A stretch of DNA of 64,000 bases from Methylophaga sp. Its GTDB lineage: Bacteria; Pseudomonadota; Gammaproteobacteria; Nitrosococcales; Methylophagaceae. Numbering within the stretch: the first letter of the stretch is position 1; each line of letters begins with the position of its first letter. A program made the position numbers and the translations under genes. The DNA lies in the NCBI GenBank assembly GCA_002696735.1, contig NZSL01000014.1, forward strand, positions 2,270-66,269, written 5' to 3'. A model generated the notes under the pieces. That model was not told where the DNA came from. It worked only from the letters and a program-made list of their open reading frames with translations, and did not search any database. Shown here piece by piece: positions 43,249-52,737 of this stretch.

Positions 43249-43643
43249 AATCAGTAAAGGCTCAAATTGATGCCATTGCCAAACGTGCTAATGGTGATTT
43301 GGAGAAAGTCGCCGGAGAAGCACTGCAAACGCTAGGTGCAAGAATAGTTGCCAAGTCTCCTGTAAGGGATGGCTTGTTTCGTAACTCATGGCTTTCTAGT
43401 TATGGTTCGCCGGATAATACGGTCCCAGATATTCAGAATAAATCCGGTAGCGATTCAACCGGCAAATTAGAAACAGCATTGGCAGGCTTAAAGTTAGGAT
43501 CAGAGTTTTATTTCGTAAATAACCAGCCTTATGCAGAGCCGCTAGAAAATGGCTGGTCTGAGCAGGCACCGTTAGGCATGGTTAAAACATCCACACCGGA
43601 CTTTCCTGGCATTGTGGCGAGAGCGGTTAAGCGGTACAGCTAA
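43245..43643 (+). CDS. HK97 gp10-like tail completion protein
   Basis: 132 aa. ALQTLGARIVAKSPVRDGLF, RNSWLSSYGS ... YFVNNQPYAEPLENGWSEQA, PLGMVKTSTPDFPGIVARAV: the SPVxTGxxRxSW and NxxpYAxxLExG motifs are those of gp10/head-tail joining proteins. Confidence 0.85.
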   Translation: MKSVKAQIDAIAKRANGDLEKVAGEALQTLGARIVAKSPVRDGLFRNSWLSSYGSPDNTVPDIQNKSGSDSTGKLETALAGLKLGSEFYFVNNQPYAEPLENGWSEQAPLGMVKTSTPDFPGIVARAVKRYS

Positions 43644-43661
43644 ACAAAACAAATTTACTAG

Positions 43662-43685
43662 AAACCCCTTAATTGGGGTTTTTTA
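43662..43685 (+). terminator. intrinsic terminator
   Basis: AAACCCC-TTAATT-GGGGTTTTTT between connector genes. It splits the head-tail genes into separately tuned units. Confidence 0.8.
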
Positions 43686-43703
43686 TTATCTGGAGATTGG
43701 AAA

Positions 43704-44063
43704 ATGGTTACACGCGCTGATTTCCAAGGTATAGCAGCGGACATTAAAACCACCTTTTCTGATTTCTTCCTGCCGCGTGTATTTACTTTGCCGGGTGCTG
43801 TTGATCCAATTACAGAGCAAGAAACCGGCGGCGCTACTGAAACGGTAGATGCAGTTCGTGAAGAATATCAAGCAAGACAAATTGATGGCCAAGCCATCCA
43901 GTCACGCGATTTTAAACTGCTCGCCTTGGTAAATAATTTCACAGAGATAAACCCAAAAACAGACGGCCTGAAAGTTAATGTCGATGGTGTTGATTGTCAG
44001 GTGGTTCGTGCTGAAAAAGATGCAGCCGATGCGGTTTGGATTATTCAGGTGAGGGGGTTGTAA
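43704..44063 (+). CDS. head-tail joining protein, 119 aa
   Basis: DFQGIAADIKTTFSDFFLPR, VFTLPGAVDPITEQETGGAT, LKVNVDGVDCQVVRAEKDAA: beta-rich stopper-type protein typical of the gene between gp10-like and tail terminator. Ends in TAATG overlap with the next start. Confidence 0.7.
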   Translation: MVTRADFQGIAADIKTTFSDFFLPRVFTLPGAVDPITEQETGGATETVDAVREEYQARQIDGQAIQSRDFKLLALVNNFTEINPKTDGLKVNVDGVDCQVVRAEKDAADAVWIIQVRGL

Positions 44064-44266
44064 TGGCTTTAGCATTTCCGACTAACGCAAGATTTCCAAA
44101 AGAAAGCAACACAAGGCTTTCAATTATGGAGGTGGACGGTGTTTTGATTGTGGTTGATCAGTATGGACACATGATACCTGACCAATTAAACGTTTCCGCT
44201 TCAAGTGGTGTGGGCGAGCTAACGCAAGTGACACTTACATTTAATTCGGCAAACCGTAATGGCTAG
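44063..44266 (+). CDS. hypothetical head-tail region protein, 67 aa
   Basis: MALAFPTNARFPKESNTRLS, IMEVDGVLIVVDQYGHMIPD, VGELTQVTLTFNSANRNG; all beta. Start TAATG-coupled. Not recognised. Confidence 0.55.
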   Translation: MALAFPTNARFPKESNTRLSIMEVDGVLIVVDQYGHMIPDQLNVSASSGVGELTQVTLTFNSANRNG

Positions 44267-44411
44267 TGATACTGAGCACAAAGAAATGCTTTGGGGCAGC
44301 TTGGTTTATCAGCGCGTTGGTGATATTGAGCTGACCACTCTTTTTGGTATAGCAATTTATAAACGTGTTGGCAGTGTTAGTTCATTATTTGGTCTTATTT
44401 ATGGCAAATAA
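44259..44411 (+). CDS. 50-aa protein with an internal repeat
   Basis: Two similar units, LVYQRVGDIELTTLFGI and AIYKRVGSVSSLFGL, followed by IYGK. Overlaps genes on both sides (8 and 11 bp). Unlike any family I know; a small structural or regulatory peptide is possible. Confidence 0.45.
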   Translation: MASDTEHKEMLWGSLVYQRVGDIELTTLFGIAIYKRVGSVSSLFGLIYGK

Positions 44412-44814
44412 CCTACAGCAACGCAACATCCTGACAACGCTACTGGTAAACGCCATCACAGCAGCCGGAATCAGCAAGATTAAAGTGCCAAATGGTAGTT
44501 TTGAAACCCCTGATAACGAACTTTGGGCGCGCATAACTCTACTCAGTGGTGATCTGTCGTTTTTCACTTACGGCAACGGCAAAGACCGCATGAATGGCAT
44601 TGCTCAGATTGATTTATTCGCACCGAAAGGTAGCGGCGTTATCACATCGCTGACCAAAGCAGATGCAATCAGCCAAGACATTTCACATCAAGATATAACC
44701 GAAAGCGGCTTCCAGTTACGCACGTTTGAGTCAACCGTCAAGCCAAAGCCTGACGAAGACGTGTGGTACGGGATCATGATTGAGTTACGTTTTGATGCTT
44801 TCCATATCAGATAA
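44401..44814 (+). CDS. tail terminator protein
   Basis: 137 aa. MANNLQQRNILTTLLVNAIT, FETPDNELWARITLLSGD, MNGIAQIDLFAPKGSGVITS, VWYGIMIELRFDAF. It matches the DUF4128/gpU-like plan and stands directly before the tail tube gene. Hexamer caps the tube. Confidence 0.78.
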   Translation: MANNLQQRNILTTLLVNAITAAGISKIKVPNGSFETPDNELWARITLLSGDLSFFTYGNGKDRMNGIAQIDLFAPKGSGVITSLTKADAISQDISHQDITESGFQLRTFESTVKPKPDEDVWYGIMIELRFDAFHIR

Positions 44815-44877
44815 GAGCGCGCCGCTCTACCGATAAAACCGGATGATTTTTGTGTACACAACTAAGAGGATTTACCA

Positions 44878-45336
44878 ATGAGTGTTTTAACAAGCACAGG
44901 CACAATCTTATCGGTAGTCGCTGACGAACCAGCAACCATCGATGCAGCAGGCTTCGGCGCTTTAACGTTTGTTGAAGTGGGTGAGGTTACCGATATTCCA
45001 GAGTACGGCCCCAATGTTCAGGTCGTTGAGCATAACCCGCTTAAAACCGGCGTTACTCAGAAATTCAAAGGCTTTATTAACTACGGCTCAACAGCATTAC
45101 AGCTGGCACAGGATGTTGCTGACGCTGGCCAGGTTATTTTGTCTGATGGTGTTACGGGTTCAACCAAGAATGATGAGCATTCCTTCAGTATCGAATATCA
45201 AGACGGTTCGATTGATTACTTCACTGGCAAGGTTTTCAGTTATACCACAAACCCTGGTTCAGCTAATTCAATGGTAGGCAGTACGGCCAGTGTTGAAATC
45301 AATTCAATCGTGGTTCGGGTTTTACCAACACCATAA
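44878..45336 (+). CDS. major tail tube protein
   Basis: 152 aa after AGAGGAT. MSVLTSTGTILSVVADEPAT, EVGEVTDIPEYGPNVQVVEH, NPLKTGVTQKFKGFINYGST, EHSFSIEYQDGSIDYFTGKV, FSYTTNPGSANSMVGSTASV: the tube-protein fold of lambdoid siphophages. Located between tail terminator and chaperones as expected. A diverged second copy lies at 52738. Confidence 0.88.
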   Translation: MSVLTSTGTILSVVADEPATIDAAGFGALTFVEVGEVTDIPEYGPNVQVVEHNPLKTGVTQKFKGFINYGSTALQLAQDVADAGQVILSDGVTGSTKNDEHSFSIEYQDGSIDYFTGKVFSYTTNPGSANSMVGSTASVEINSIVVRVLPTP

Positions 45337-45361
45337 TCGCATAACCAAAGAAAACGACACA

Positions 45362-45384
45362 GGCCCGCTTATGCGGGTTTTTTT
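45362..45384 (+). terminator. intrinsic terminator after tail tube gene
   Basis: GCCCGC-TTAT-GCGGGTTTTTTT. Should favour strong tail-tube expression over downstream genes. Confidence 0.88.
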
Positions 45385-45486
45385 GTACCTGTTTGTGCGG
45401 CTAGATTGGCGCAATCGAAAACGCGGTTTTTTCATCCGGCCCGCGCTGCCGCGCAATTCATTATCTCGGATGTAGGATGAATAATT

Positions 45487-45912
45487 ATGGCTTTAAATTT
45501 ATCAGTTTTTGACACGGTTTCTCAGGCTAACAGTGGTGCAGTTTTACATTTAACTGTTCCCGGCTCTGGGGTCCCAGCCTATCTTGATGAAGGCGTTAAA
45601 AACCCTAAAAAACCACTTACGATCACTTTGCTCGGTCTTGATTCTGACGAATACACCAAATACGTTCAGGTTAAAGCCCGCGCTCGCCGTAAGAGCAATA
45701 AAAAGGATGATATTGATATTGAGCAATCCATCCAGGACGCTTGCGAGCTTTACGCAAAATTAACGGTTGGCTGGGAGAATATTCCAGACAAAGAAGGTAA
45801 TGCCATGCCGTTCACTTTTGAAAATGCTGTGAACCTTTATAAAAGCTTCAAAGATATTCGTGTTCAGGTCGGCAACTTCATTGCTGAGCAGGAAAATTTT
45901 ATCAAGAGCTGA
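45487..45912 (+). CDS. tail assembly chaperone, first frame (gpG-like)
   Basis: 141 aa. MALNLSVFDTVSQANSGAVL, ITLLGLDSDEYTKYVQVKAR, IDIEQSIQDACELYAKLTVG, NAVNLYKSFKDIRVQVGNFI. It coats the tape measure during tail assembly. A slippery AAATTTT lies four codons before its stop, leading into the next frame. Confidence 0.82.
   Translation: MALNLSVFDTVSQANSGAVLHLTVPGSGVPAYLDEGVKNPKKPLTITLLGLDSDEYTKYVQVKARARRKSNKKDDIDIEQSIQDACELYAKLTVGWENIPDKEGNAMPFTFENAVNLYKSFKDIRVQVGNFIAEQENFIKS
45894..45900 (+). promoter_or_regulatory. -1 ribosomal frameshift site AAATTTT
   Basis: In the chaperone frame the heptamer reads A-AAT-TTT, a canonical X-XXY-YYZ slippery site. A -1 shift leads into a frame open to 46340. 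This matches the G/GT arrangement of lambda-like phages. Confidence 0.75.
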
Positions 45913-46340
45913 CGGACAAACTAAAACTGTATGCAGCGCAATTGGCATGGCTGCATACAGCGCCGTCAGTGAAAGATAAAGATACAGAGCCACGAATAAA
46001 AACGCTGGAAGATGAATCACCATTCAAAGCGTTGCCGGAAATCGAAAACGCTGAAGACCTGGCGCATCACTTTTCCCGTATGGGGCAAATCAATCAAGGC
46101 AGCATGGGGATTACTCCATTTACTTGGGGCGATGTCCAAAGCTATTGCCAGCAATCAGGTGTACCGCTTTCGGGCTGGGAGTCCGAGCAAATCATATTGA
46201 TGTCGCGGGAATATGCCGTGATGTCGCAAAAATCAAAACAGAAAACCTATCCGGCTCCCTATGCGGATGAAAGCAAGATCACGTCTTGGCGTGAAGTGCT
46301 GAGTAAAGGCATTAAAGACGTGTTTGGAAAAATTACCTAA
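45900..46340 (+). CDS. tail assembly chaperone, frameshift extension (gpT-like)
   Basis: After the shift the chain reads YQELTDKLKLYAAQLAWLHT, APSVKDKDTEPRIKTLEDES, WGDVQSYCQQSGVPLSGWES, LSKGIKDVFGKIT. Expected fusion is 284 aa (138 + 146). No ATG with a ribosome site exists for this part; the only in-frame start nearby is a TTG at 45942 without a Shine-Dalgarno. Confidence 0.75.
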   Translation, partial: YQELTDKLKLYAAQLAWLHTAPSVKDKDTEPRIKTLEDESPFKALPEIENAEDLAHHFSRMGQINQGSMGITPFTWGDVQSYCQQSGVPLSGWESEQIILMSREYAVMSQKSKQKTYPAPYADESKITSWREVLSKGIKDVFGKIT

Positions 46341-46352
46341 AAGGCGGCGAGC

Positions 46353-49300
46353 ATGACTGATTTAGTGAGTATTGGCTTTAAAGCCGACACAAGCGATCTA
46401 TCCAAAGCTGGCCGTGAATTTGACAATTTAAGCCGTAAAGGTCAAACGGCTGAGCGCACTACAAAACAATCAACCACAGCAATGGTGCGTGACTATTCAC
46501 GCATAAAGGTTGCAGCTTTGGGTGCGGCAGCAGGTATTGCGGCGGTTGCAGCGGCAGGCGCACTGGTTAGCAAGGCGCGTCGCGACATATCTCAGTTCGG
46601 ACAGTCTATTGCTGATTTGTCTGCTATTACAGGAGCCGCAGGGCGTGACTTAGCCTTTTACAGTGAACAGGCACAGGAGATAGGGAGAACCACGTCGTTA
46701 AGCGCCTCTCAGGCTGTTGAAGCCTTTAAACTGATTGGTTCAGCTAAGCCCGACTTGCTTGGCAGTGCTGACGCTTTAAATCAGGTTACCAGAGAAGCTG
46801 TTACCTTGGCTGAGGCAGCTGGGATTGACTTACCTAATGCTGCATCAGCCTTGGGTAGCGCATTAAACCAGTTTCAACTTGACGCTACCAAATCGAATGA
46901 AGTCATTAATATTCTGGCCGCATCTGCCAAATTCGGTGCGGCTGAAATACCAGCCGTTACAGAAGCCTTAAGAAATGCTGGTCCAGCAGCCAACGCATTA
47001 AGTGTTGATCTCGCTGAAACGGTTGCCGGTATTCAAGGCTTAGCCATAGCAGGGCGTCAAGGCGCTGATGCGGGCACAGGCTTGCGCCAGGTACTGTTAC
47101 GGCTTGAAAAGACAGCAGACGCCCAATTGCAGCCATCTGTTGTTGGTTTAACCGGCGCATTACTTGAACTTGAAAGAAGAAATCTTTCAAACACTGAATT
47201 AATGGAGCTATTCGGTGACGAAGCCTTTACAGCCGGTACAGCACTATTAACCCAGGCTGGTAACGTTGAAAAATTAAACTCACAGTTACGCGGCACTGAA
47301 ACCGCTACAGAGCAAGCCTCCATAAGAATGGACACGCTTAAAGGCGATGGCCTAGAGCTGGATAGTGCTATTGAAGGCTTAAGTATTACCTTTGGAGAAA
47401 AGCTTGAACCTGCATTACGCAGTTCAACTCAATGGCTAACCGAGTTCATTAACAAGATTACTGAGGCGGTTGGCGGACAAACCATTGCGTCACTTGAAGA
47501 AGAAATCGCGAGCCTTGAAGAACGGCTTTCTAGTAGTCGTTTCTTTGGACGTTCAGCGGGCGCACAAGAATCTGCATTACAGCAACAATTAGCAACTGCC
47601 AGGGCAGAGCTTGCACTTTTAAAAGCAGATGCTGGCGATTTGGATGCTGTTGCTGATGCGCTGGTATCGTCACGCGCCGAATTAGAATCACTTCTTGACG
47701 GAAATTCTGGTCGCGGTCAAATGTCACGCGGCAATGCGGCAAGGATCGCAGAATTACGGGCGCAGATTTCAGAATATGAATCTGTATTACGTGGCACTGT
47801 TCTAGTCACTGAAAATATTGCACAAGCAGAAACGCAGGCCGCTGAATCAACTGAAAATCACGGGAAGGCTGCACAAAAGCTTTCTGAAAAATATAAAGAA
47901 CTGCTAACAGATTTAGAAACTCAAACCAAAATGCTCACCATGTCTGAGCGCGAGCAGTTTATCTATAACGAACAAATAAAGCTTGGTGTCAGCGATAACC
48001 ACCAATACGCGCAATCGATAAGAGAAGTTGCCGCAAGCCTTTATGACCAGACTGAAGCATTAAAAACAAACGGTATCACGTTAAAAACAGCAGCAGACGA
48101 TCAGTTTATGTCTAGCCTTATAGCTGACATGGAGGCGGTGGAAAAGCTTGAAGGGTCATTAAATCCTTTAATTGCTCAAACGAATGAATGGATCAAGCAA
48201 GAGAAGATAATAAACGACTTGCTCAAAAAAGGCTTAATCAGCAAGCAGGACGCTGAAAGGTTAAATGAGCAGCTGGCTGACTCACTTGATGATGTTGGCA
48301 GAAAAACCAAAGATACTGCGACAGAATTTGAAACAGCGTGGAAGCGTGGCATTGAGCGCGTGGACGACATGTTCGCCAATCTGTGGACATCTGCTTTTGA
48401 TGGGTTCAAGGATTTTGGCAGTACCTTAAAACGCAGCTTTACGGGGTTATTAGCTGAATTAGCACATGCAGCCATTACTCGGCCAATTGTCATGCAGTTT
48501 CAGCAGGCTTTTTCAGGCGGTGGTGGCGGCACTGGTCAAAGTGGTGCGGCGGCAGGCGGAACAGGTGGTGTTGCAGGGGCAGGAAATACCATCGTTGGCG
48601 CTATCCAGCAGGGCTTAATGAAAGGCAACAATGCCGTAGTTGAAGGTATAGCAAAGCTCGGTGTTTCCATCGGCGGTAATTTTGAAGGCATCAGAGGAAC
48701 GCTTGGTAACTTCCTAATAGAAAACAACGTTGCCATATCAAAAGCACTCCCTTATGCCGGAGCAATACTGCAAGCCGTTCAGGGTGATGTGAAGGGGGCA
48801 GCGTTTACGGCGGCAGGAACATACCTTGGCAGCCTCTTCGGTCCAATAGGTGCGGCAATCGGTGGCGCACTTGGCAGTGTAGTTGGCAGTCTGTTTGGCG
48901 GAGACGACTTGCCCGACCGGGTAGGTGGTATCGCATCAGCATCTTCAAATAATGGCGTTATATCATCCCGCAATATGACTGGATGGGGTGAATACGATCC
49001 AAGCATAACGGGAGGTATTCGTAACGCCACGACAGCGTTTGTCACATCGCTTGATGCGCTGCAGAAAGGCTTTGATATAGAAAAAAATATCTATGCCACT
49101 GCGCGCTATTCTGGGCGTGATGGAGGCTCATCTTACTGGGGCTTCTCCGGTGGCGGCGTTAACACTGGAACTATGCGCGATAAAGACGCATTCGGGCAGG
49201 AAAATTTAGAGGCGTTTTTAGGCCGCATTGTTGGAACATACCTAGTTCAAGCCATACAAAAAAGTGACATCCCTAGCCAGGTTAAAAGACTGTTTAATGG

Positions 49301-50297
49301 TATGACAGACAATGCCTCAATCAATAAAATGATTCAGGCGTCAATCAATCTCAATAATGCGCAAGAGCAACTTGCAGAAAGATTCGGGTTAACAGTTAAC
49401 CAGGCTGCACAGGTTGCGTTAGCTTCCGGCGCGGCAGGCGATCAATTAAGAGAGCTTGTCAACTATATTGCTCAAACTGCTGATGGTAGTAAATCACTAG
49501 GGCAGCAGCTTGTGCAAATCCGTGAGGCGATGGAATCCGTTTATGGCGGAGCATTGCCTGCAAGTCTAACGGCTTATGACGAAGCTTTAAAAGCTATAGA
49601 TACCACTACACAAGCTGGTATCGATTCATTCTATGAACTATTCGCATTACGTGAAGGCTTTGCCGATTACACCGCTGGAATAAATGAGTTAAAAAGCGCG
49701 GTTTCTGGTGCTGTCTTTGGTTTGTTAAATCCGACTGAACAATTAAAACAGATGCGCGCCAATACCAGTGCATTGTTTGAAGAATTTGGCCTTGAAGTGC
49801 CAAGCAGCGTTCAAGGGTTAATCCAGATAGCGTCTGGAATTGATTTCATGACAGAGGAAGGGTTAAACCTTGCCTCGGTATTCCCATCGCTGGTTGATGC
49901 ATTTATGCAGACCAGAGAGCAGGCAGACGCACTAGCTGACAGTTTAAGCTCATTAGATTCAAGCCGATTCAGCAATGTTGTTGATTTCCGCAGAGCGGTT
50001 GCACTTAATCAAAACGGCATACCGGGCTTTGCTAATGGCGGTTACCACTCAGGCGGCCTGAGAATGGTTGGTGAAAACGGCCCAGAGATTGAAGCAACAG
50101 GGCCAAGTCGGATATTTAATCAAGATCAACTTATCGATATGCGCCCAATGGCTCAGGAGATAGCAGCATTGCGCAGTGAAGTTGCAGCGCTGAGATACGG
50201 CAATAACGAAATAGCCCGAAACACCAAAACCACCGCAGACGTTTTGGAGCGTGTCACCCGTGACGGAAATTCATTAATAACGGAGTCAGCAGCATGA
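46353..50297 (+). CDS. tape measure protein
   Basis: 1314 aa. N-terminal ADTSDLSKAGREFDNLSRKG helical start; phage tail-tape core (SASQAVEAFKLIGSAKPDLL, GIDLPNAASALGSALNQFQL, ALRNAGPAANALSVDLAETV); coiled coils 370-470; hydrophobic Gly/Ala-rich stretches near 780-850 that may insert in the host membrane; C-terminal GGYHSGGLRMVGENGPEIEA motif common to siphophage tape measures. By the rule of about 0.15 nm per residue it implies a tail near 200 nm. Confidence 0.93.
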   Translation: MTDLVSIGFKADTSDLSKAGREFDNLSRKGQTAERTTKQSTTAMVRDYSRIKVAALGAAAGIAAVAAAGALVSKARRDISQFGQSIADLSAITGAAGRDLAFYSEQAQEIGRTTSLSASQAVEAFKLIGSAKPDLLGSADALNQVTREAVTLAEAAGIDLPNAASALGSALNQFQLDATKSNEVINILAASAKFGAAEIPAVTEALRNAGPAANALSVDLAETVAGIQGLAIAGRQGADAGTGLRQVLLRLEKTADAQLQPSVVGLTGALLELERRNLSNTELMELFGDEAFTAGTALLTQAGNVEKLNSQLRGTETATEQASIRMDTLKGDGLELDSAIEGLSITFGEKLEPALRSSTQWLTEFINKITEAVGGQTIASLEEEIASLEERLSSSRFFGRSAGAQESALQQQLATARAELALLKADAGDLDAVADALVSSRAELESLLDGNSGRGQMSRGNAARIAELRAQISEYESVLRGTVLVTENIAQAETQAAESTENHGKAAQKLSEKYKELLTDLETQTKMLTMSEREQFIYNEQIKLGVSDNHQYAQSIREVAASLYDQTEALKTNGITLKTAADDQFMSSLIADMEAVEKLEGSLNPLIAQTNEWIKQEKIINDLLKKGLISKQDAERLNEQLADSLDDVGRKTKDTATEFETAWKRGIERVDDMFANLWTSAFDGFKDFGSTLKRSFTGLLAELAHAAITRPIVMQFQQAFSGGGGGTGQSGAAAGGTGGVAGAGNTIVGAIQQGLMKGNNAVVEGIAKLGVSIGGNFEGIRGTLGNFLIENNVAISKALPYAGAILQAVQGDVKGAAFTAAGTYLGSLFGPIGAAIGGALGSVVGSLFGGDDLPDRVGGIASASSNNGVISSRNMTGWGEYDPSITGGIRNATTAFVTSLDALQKGFDIEKNIYATARYSGRDGGSSYWGFSGGGVNTGTMRDKDAFGQENLEAFLGRIVGTYLVQAIQKSDIPSQVKRLFNGMTDNASINKMIQASINLNNAQEQLAERFGLTVNQAAQVALASGAAGDQLRELVNYIAQTADGSKSLGQQLVQIREAMESVYGGALPASLTAYDEALKAIDTTTQAGIDSFYELFALREGFADYTAGINELKSAVSGAVFGLLNPTEQLKQMRANTSALFEEFGLEVPSSVQGLIQIASGIDFMTEEGLNLASVFPSLVDAFMQTREQADALADSLSSLDSSRFSNVVDFRRAVALNQNGIPGFANGGYHSGGLRMVGENGPEIEATGPSRIFNQDQLIDMRPMAQEIAALRSEVAALRYGNNEIARNTKTTADVLERVTRDGNSLITESAA

Positions 50298-51220
50298 TTG
50301 TAATCCCTCCTGTTGCTGTAACCAATGCACGACTAACAGGCTCAAACGTGACAGAGGATGATTATCCAGAGTGGGATATCGCAACCTCATACAGCGCTGA
50401 TGAATATGTAATCGTTATATCTGGTGACGGCACTTTTTATAACAACATTTATCGCTCTGTTAATGATGGCAATACCGGCAATAAGCCGTGGGAGGACAAC
50501 GTTGACTCTCCTGTGAACTGGAACTATATCGGCAAGATAAACCGCTGGAAAATGTTCGAGCTTATCCGAAACACGCAAACGATCAACGATTCATTAATTG
50601 ATGTTCAAATCACCCCCATGACTCGTATCAGTTCGGTTGCGCTATTTAACCTGCAAGCAGAGCAGGTTAGGTGTTGGATGGAGGTTGATAGTGAAATAGT
50701 TTACGACAAAACAATAAACCTTCTCGTTAGAACTGTGGTCACCTGGAGTGATTATTTCTTTAAACCATTTGTATTTCAAAAGGCCTGCTTTTTTGAAGAT
50801 TTACCCCCATTCAGCCAGGCCATTATTCACGTTGAAATAAGCCGTAACTCTGGCGATGTGAAGTGCGGCGGATTGGTTATTGGCAATCGAGTTTATTTGG
50901 GATCAACCGAAGCAAGGGCTGAATCTGATGCGTTGAACTTCTCAACCGTCGAGCGCAATGAGTTTGGTGACACTACTTTAGTGCCTCGCCGCACAATACC
51001 AAAAACATCACAGCGCGTTTTTACAGATAAAAACCTCATTAATAGACTCATTGATGTACGCAGTGATTTAAACGCCGTGCCTGCCGTATGGAGCGCTCTT
51101 GATGATCCGACAGACGGATATTTCAACGCTCTGTTTATCCTTGGCTTTTATCGCAAATTCAGAATATCTGCAGGCCATCCAGAGCACGCACTTATTGACT
51201 TAGAGTTAGAGGAAATATAA
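50294..51220 (+). CDS. tail tip-associated protein, 308 aa
   Basis: Overlaps the tape measure by 4 bp. PEWDIATSYSADEYVIVISG, YRSVNDGNTGNKPWEDNVDS, PVNWNYIG is a carbohydrate-binding-like (ChiC/Chitin A) repeat region; the C-terminal half (TSQRVFTDKNLINRLIDVRS, DDPTDGYFNALFILGFYRKF) looks like a distal-tail structural part. Family not known to me. Confidence 0.65.
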   Translation: MIVIPPVAVTNARLTGSNVTEDDYPEWDIATSYSADEYVIVISGDGTFYNNIYRSVNDGNTGNKPWEDNVDSPVNWNYIGKINRWKMFELIRNTQTINDSLIDVQITPMTRISSVALFNLQAEQVRCWMEVDSEIVYDKTINLLVRTVVTWSDYFFKPFVFQKACFFEDLPPFSQAIIHVEISRNSGDVKCGGLVIGNRVYLGSTEARAESDALNFSTVERNEFGDTTLVPRRTIPKTSQRVFTDKNLINRLIDVRSDLNAVPAVWSALDDPTDGYFNALFILGFYRKFRISAGHPEHALIDLELEEI

Positions 51221-51222
51221 GC

Positions 51223-52131
51223 ATGGAAATAACAGCCTTACCCACACCACCAAGCACAGCTAGCCCCGATAACTTTGATTCAAGAGCTGACGACTTTTTG
51301 GGTGCGCTCCCACAGTTTCAGCAAGAATTAAATACCTATGCTGCCGCATTAAATAGCCTTTCAACTAATAGTGTATCAACAACCTCGCTTGCAATATCTG
51401 TAGCTGAAAAAACATTAACGGTTGAAACCGGAAAATCCTATTTCACCGGCATGTCGGTAAAGATTGCCAGCACCACAAATGGCAGTCTCTGGATGATTGG
51501 CGATGTACTTTCATACAGTACATCAACGGGTGCTCTGGTAGTTAATGTTCAGGTAGTTCAGGGTAGTGGCACCTTCAGTAGCTGGTCCGTATCGCTGAGT
51601 TTTAACGGAATTGTCACCCCGGAGCAAGCGCCAGATTTAGCAACTTTAGAGCAGGTTAATCAGCAGGCTTTTTTGTTGAGGGCCATAGGCGAGCCTTTTG
51701 CTTTATGGACTCACTTAACTGGAGTGGACGAGCCATCAAACTCAGGAACTGCAAAATTTATAAAATTAACAGCTGGCGAGGATGGATCTGGCGAATATAA
51801 CGAAGGATTGCTCACCAGCGAGAGCGTGTCAGGCACTGCTCCTGATGTGGTAGCTACGGCAGTAATAGATTATGTACCAAGCCCAATGAATGGGCAAACG
51901 GTCAAGCTACTTAATACGTCTCGTCAATTTATTCGGCCAGGATCATCCGGCACGGAGGAGGACGATCAGTTTGCCTCGCATACCCACCCTATCGGGGGGA
52001 TTCTTGATTATGTTGGCGCTGGAAATGGTCGTGTAGTTGGTTCTACAGCAACCCTTAATTCTGGCGCAACTGGCGGTGATGAAACAAGGCCACGAAACAT
52101 CGGTGCAACCTATTACATGAGGATCGCATAA
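51223..52131 (+). CDS. tail fibre protein, 302 aa
   Basis: N-terminus MEITALPTPPSTASPDNFDS, RADDFLGALPQFQQELNTYA is the frequent start of tail-attached fibres. Middle beta-rich; C-terminus ASHTHPIGGILDYVGAGNGR, GGDETRPRNIGATYYMRIA has the His-containing collar-type tip that may bind metal ions and receptors. Confidence 0.82.
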   Translation: MEITALPTPPSTASPDNFDSRADDFLGALPQFQQELNTYAAALNSLSTNSVSTTSLAISVAEKTLTVETGKSYFTGMSVKIASTTNGSLWMIGDVLSYSTSTGALVVNVQVVQGSGTFSSWSVSLSFNGIVTPEQAPDLATLEQVNQQAFLLRAIGEPFALWTHLTGVDEPSNSGTAKFIKLTAGEDGSGEYNEGLLTSESVSGTAPDVVATAVIDYVPSPMNGQTVKLLNTSRQFIRPGSSGTEEDDQFASHTHPIGGILDYVGAGNGRVVGSTATLNSGATGGDETRPRNIGATYYMRIA

Positions 52132-52649
52132 TGCCGTATATGAAAAACGACACTATAAGCCAGTCAGTGATTAGTGGTGGCATTGAAATAAGCGATGCAC
52201 AGTATCAGTCGCTGCTTGCGGCTAAATTGGACGGTAAGCCCGTTACAGTGCGCGAAGGCGCTCCATTCATCTATAGCGGAGAAAAGCGAACAGTTTACCG
52301 ACTGGTTGATAAAGCTGTCGAATCACAAGAAATATTGACCGAGGATGAGACGCCTTCTGGGTGGCAGGATGAAATTCCTACGCCCGATCCTGAGCCGATA
52401 ACTCAAGTGAGTCGTGCGCAGGGAACGGCGCAGCTAAAAATATCAGGCTATTGGCCCACTGTGATTGCTCTTGTTGATGCTATTCCAGATCCCACAACAA
52501 AAATAATTGCTGAACAGGCTTTATATGCAGCAAATACATGGCAAAAAAACAGCCCGACAATGCAGCTACTTGCTGGTGAAGGCGGATTAAATCTGACTCA
52601 ACAGCAGTTTGACGATTTATTTATAAACGCAAATCAGATACAGCTGTAA
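52131..52649 (+). CDS. tail fibre assembly-like protein, 172 aa
   Basis: TAATG coupling to the fibre gene. DTISQSVISGGIEISDAQYQ, SLLAAKLDGKPVTVREGAPF, IYSGEKRTVYRLVDKA then a flexible region and helical C-terminus. Order fibre then small chaperone is typical. Function inferred. Confidence 0.6.
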   Translation: MPYMKNDTISQSVISGGIEISDAQYQSLLAAKLDGKPVTVREGAPFIYSGEKRTVYRLVDKAVESQEILTEDETPSGWQDEIPTPDPEPITQVSRAQGTAQLKISGYWPTVIALVDAIPDPTTKIIAEQALYAANTWQKNSPTMQLLAGEGGLNLTQQQFDDLFINANQIQL

Positions 52650-52671
52650 CCGCCAACAAACCTCACCAAAC

Positions 52672-52696
52672 AAACCCGCCTAGTGCGGGTTTTTTA
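52672..52696 (+). terminator. intrinsic terminator
   Basis: AAACCCGC-CTA-GTGCGGGTTTTTT after the fibre cassette and before the tube paralogue. Confidence 0.85.
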
Positions 52697-52737
52697 TTGC
52701 CCGGAGTTTTCATGCAGACACAAATAGGAGAAATCAC

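Noticed and set aside
45942..46340. Tail chaperone second half as an independent TTG-started gene
   Set aside because: No Shine-Dalgarno; the canonical AAATTTT slippery site explains it as a frameshift product.
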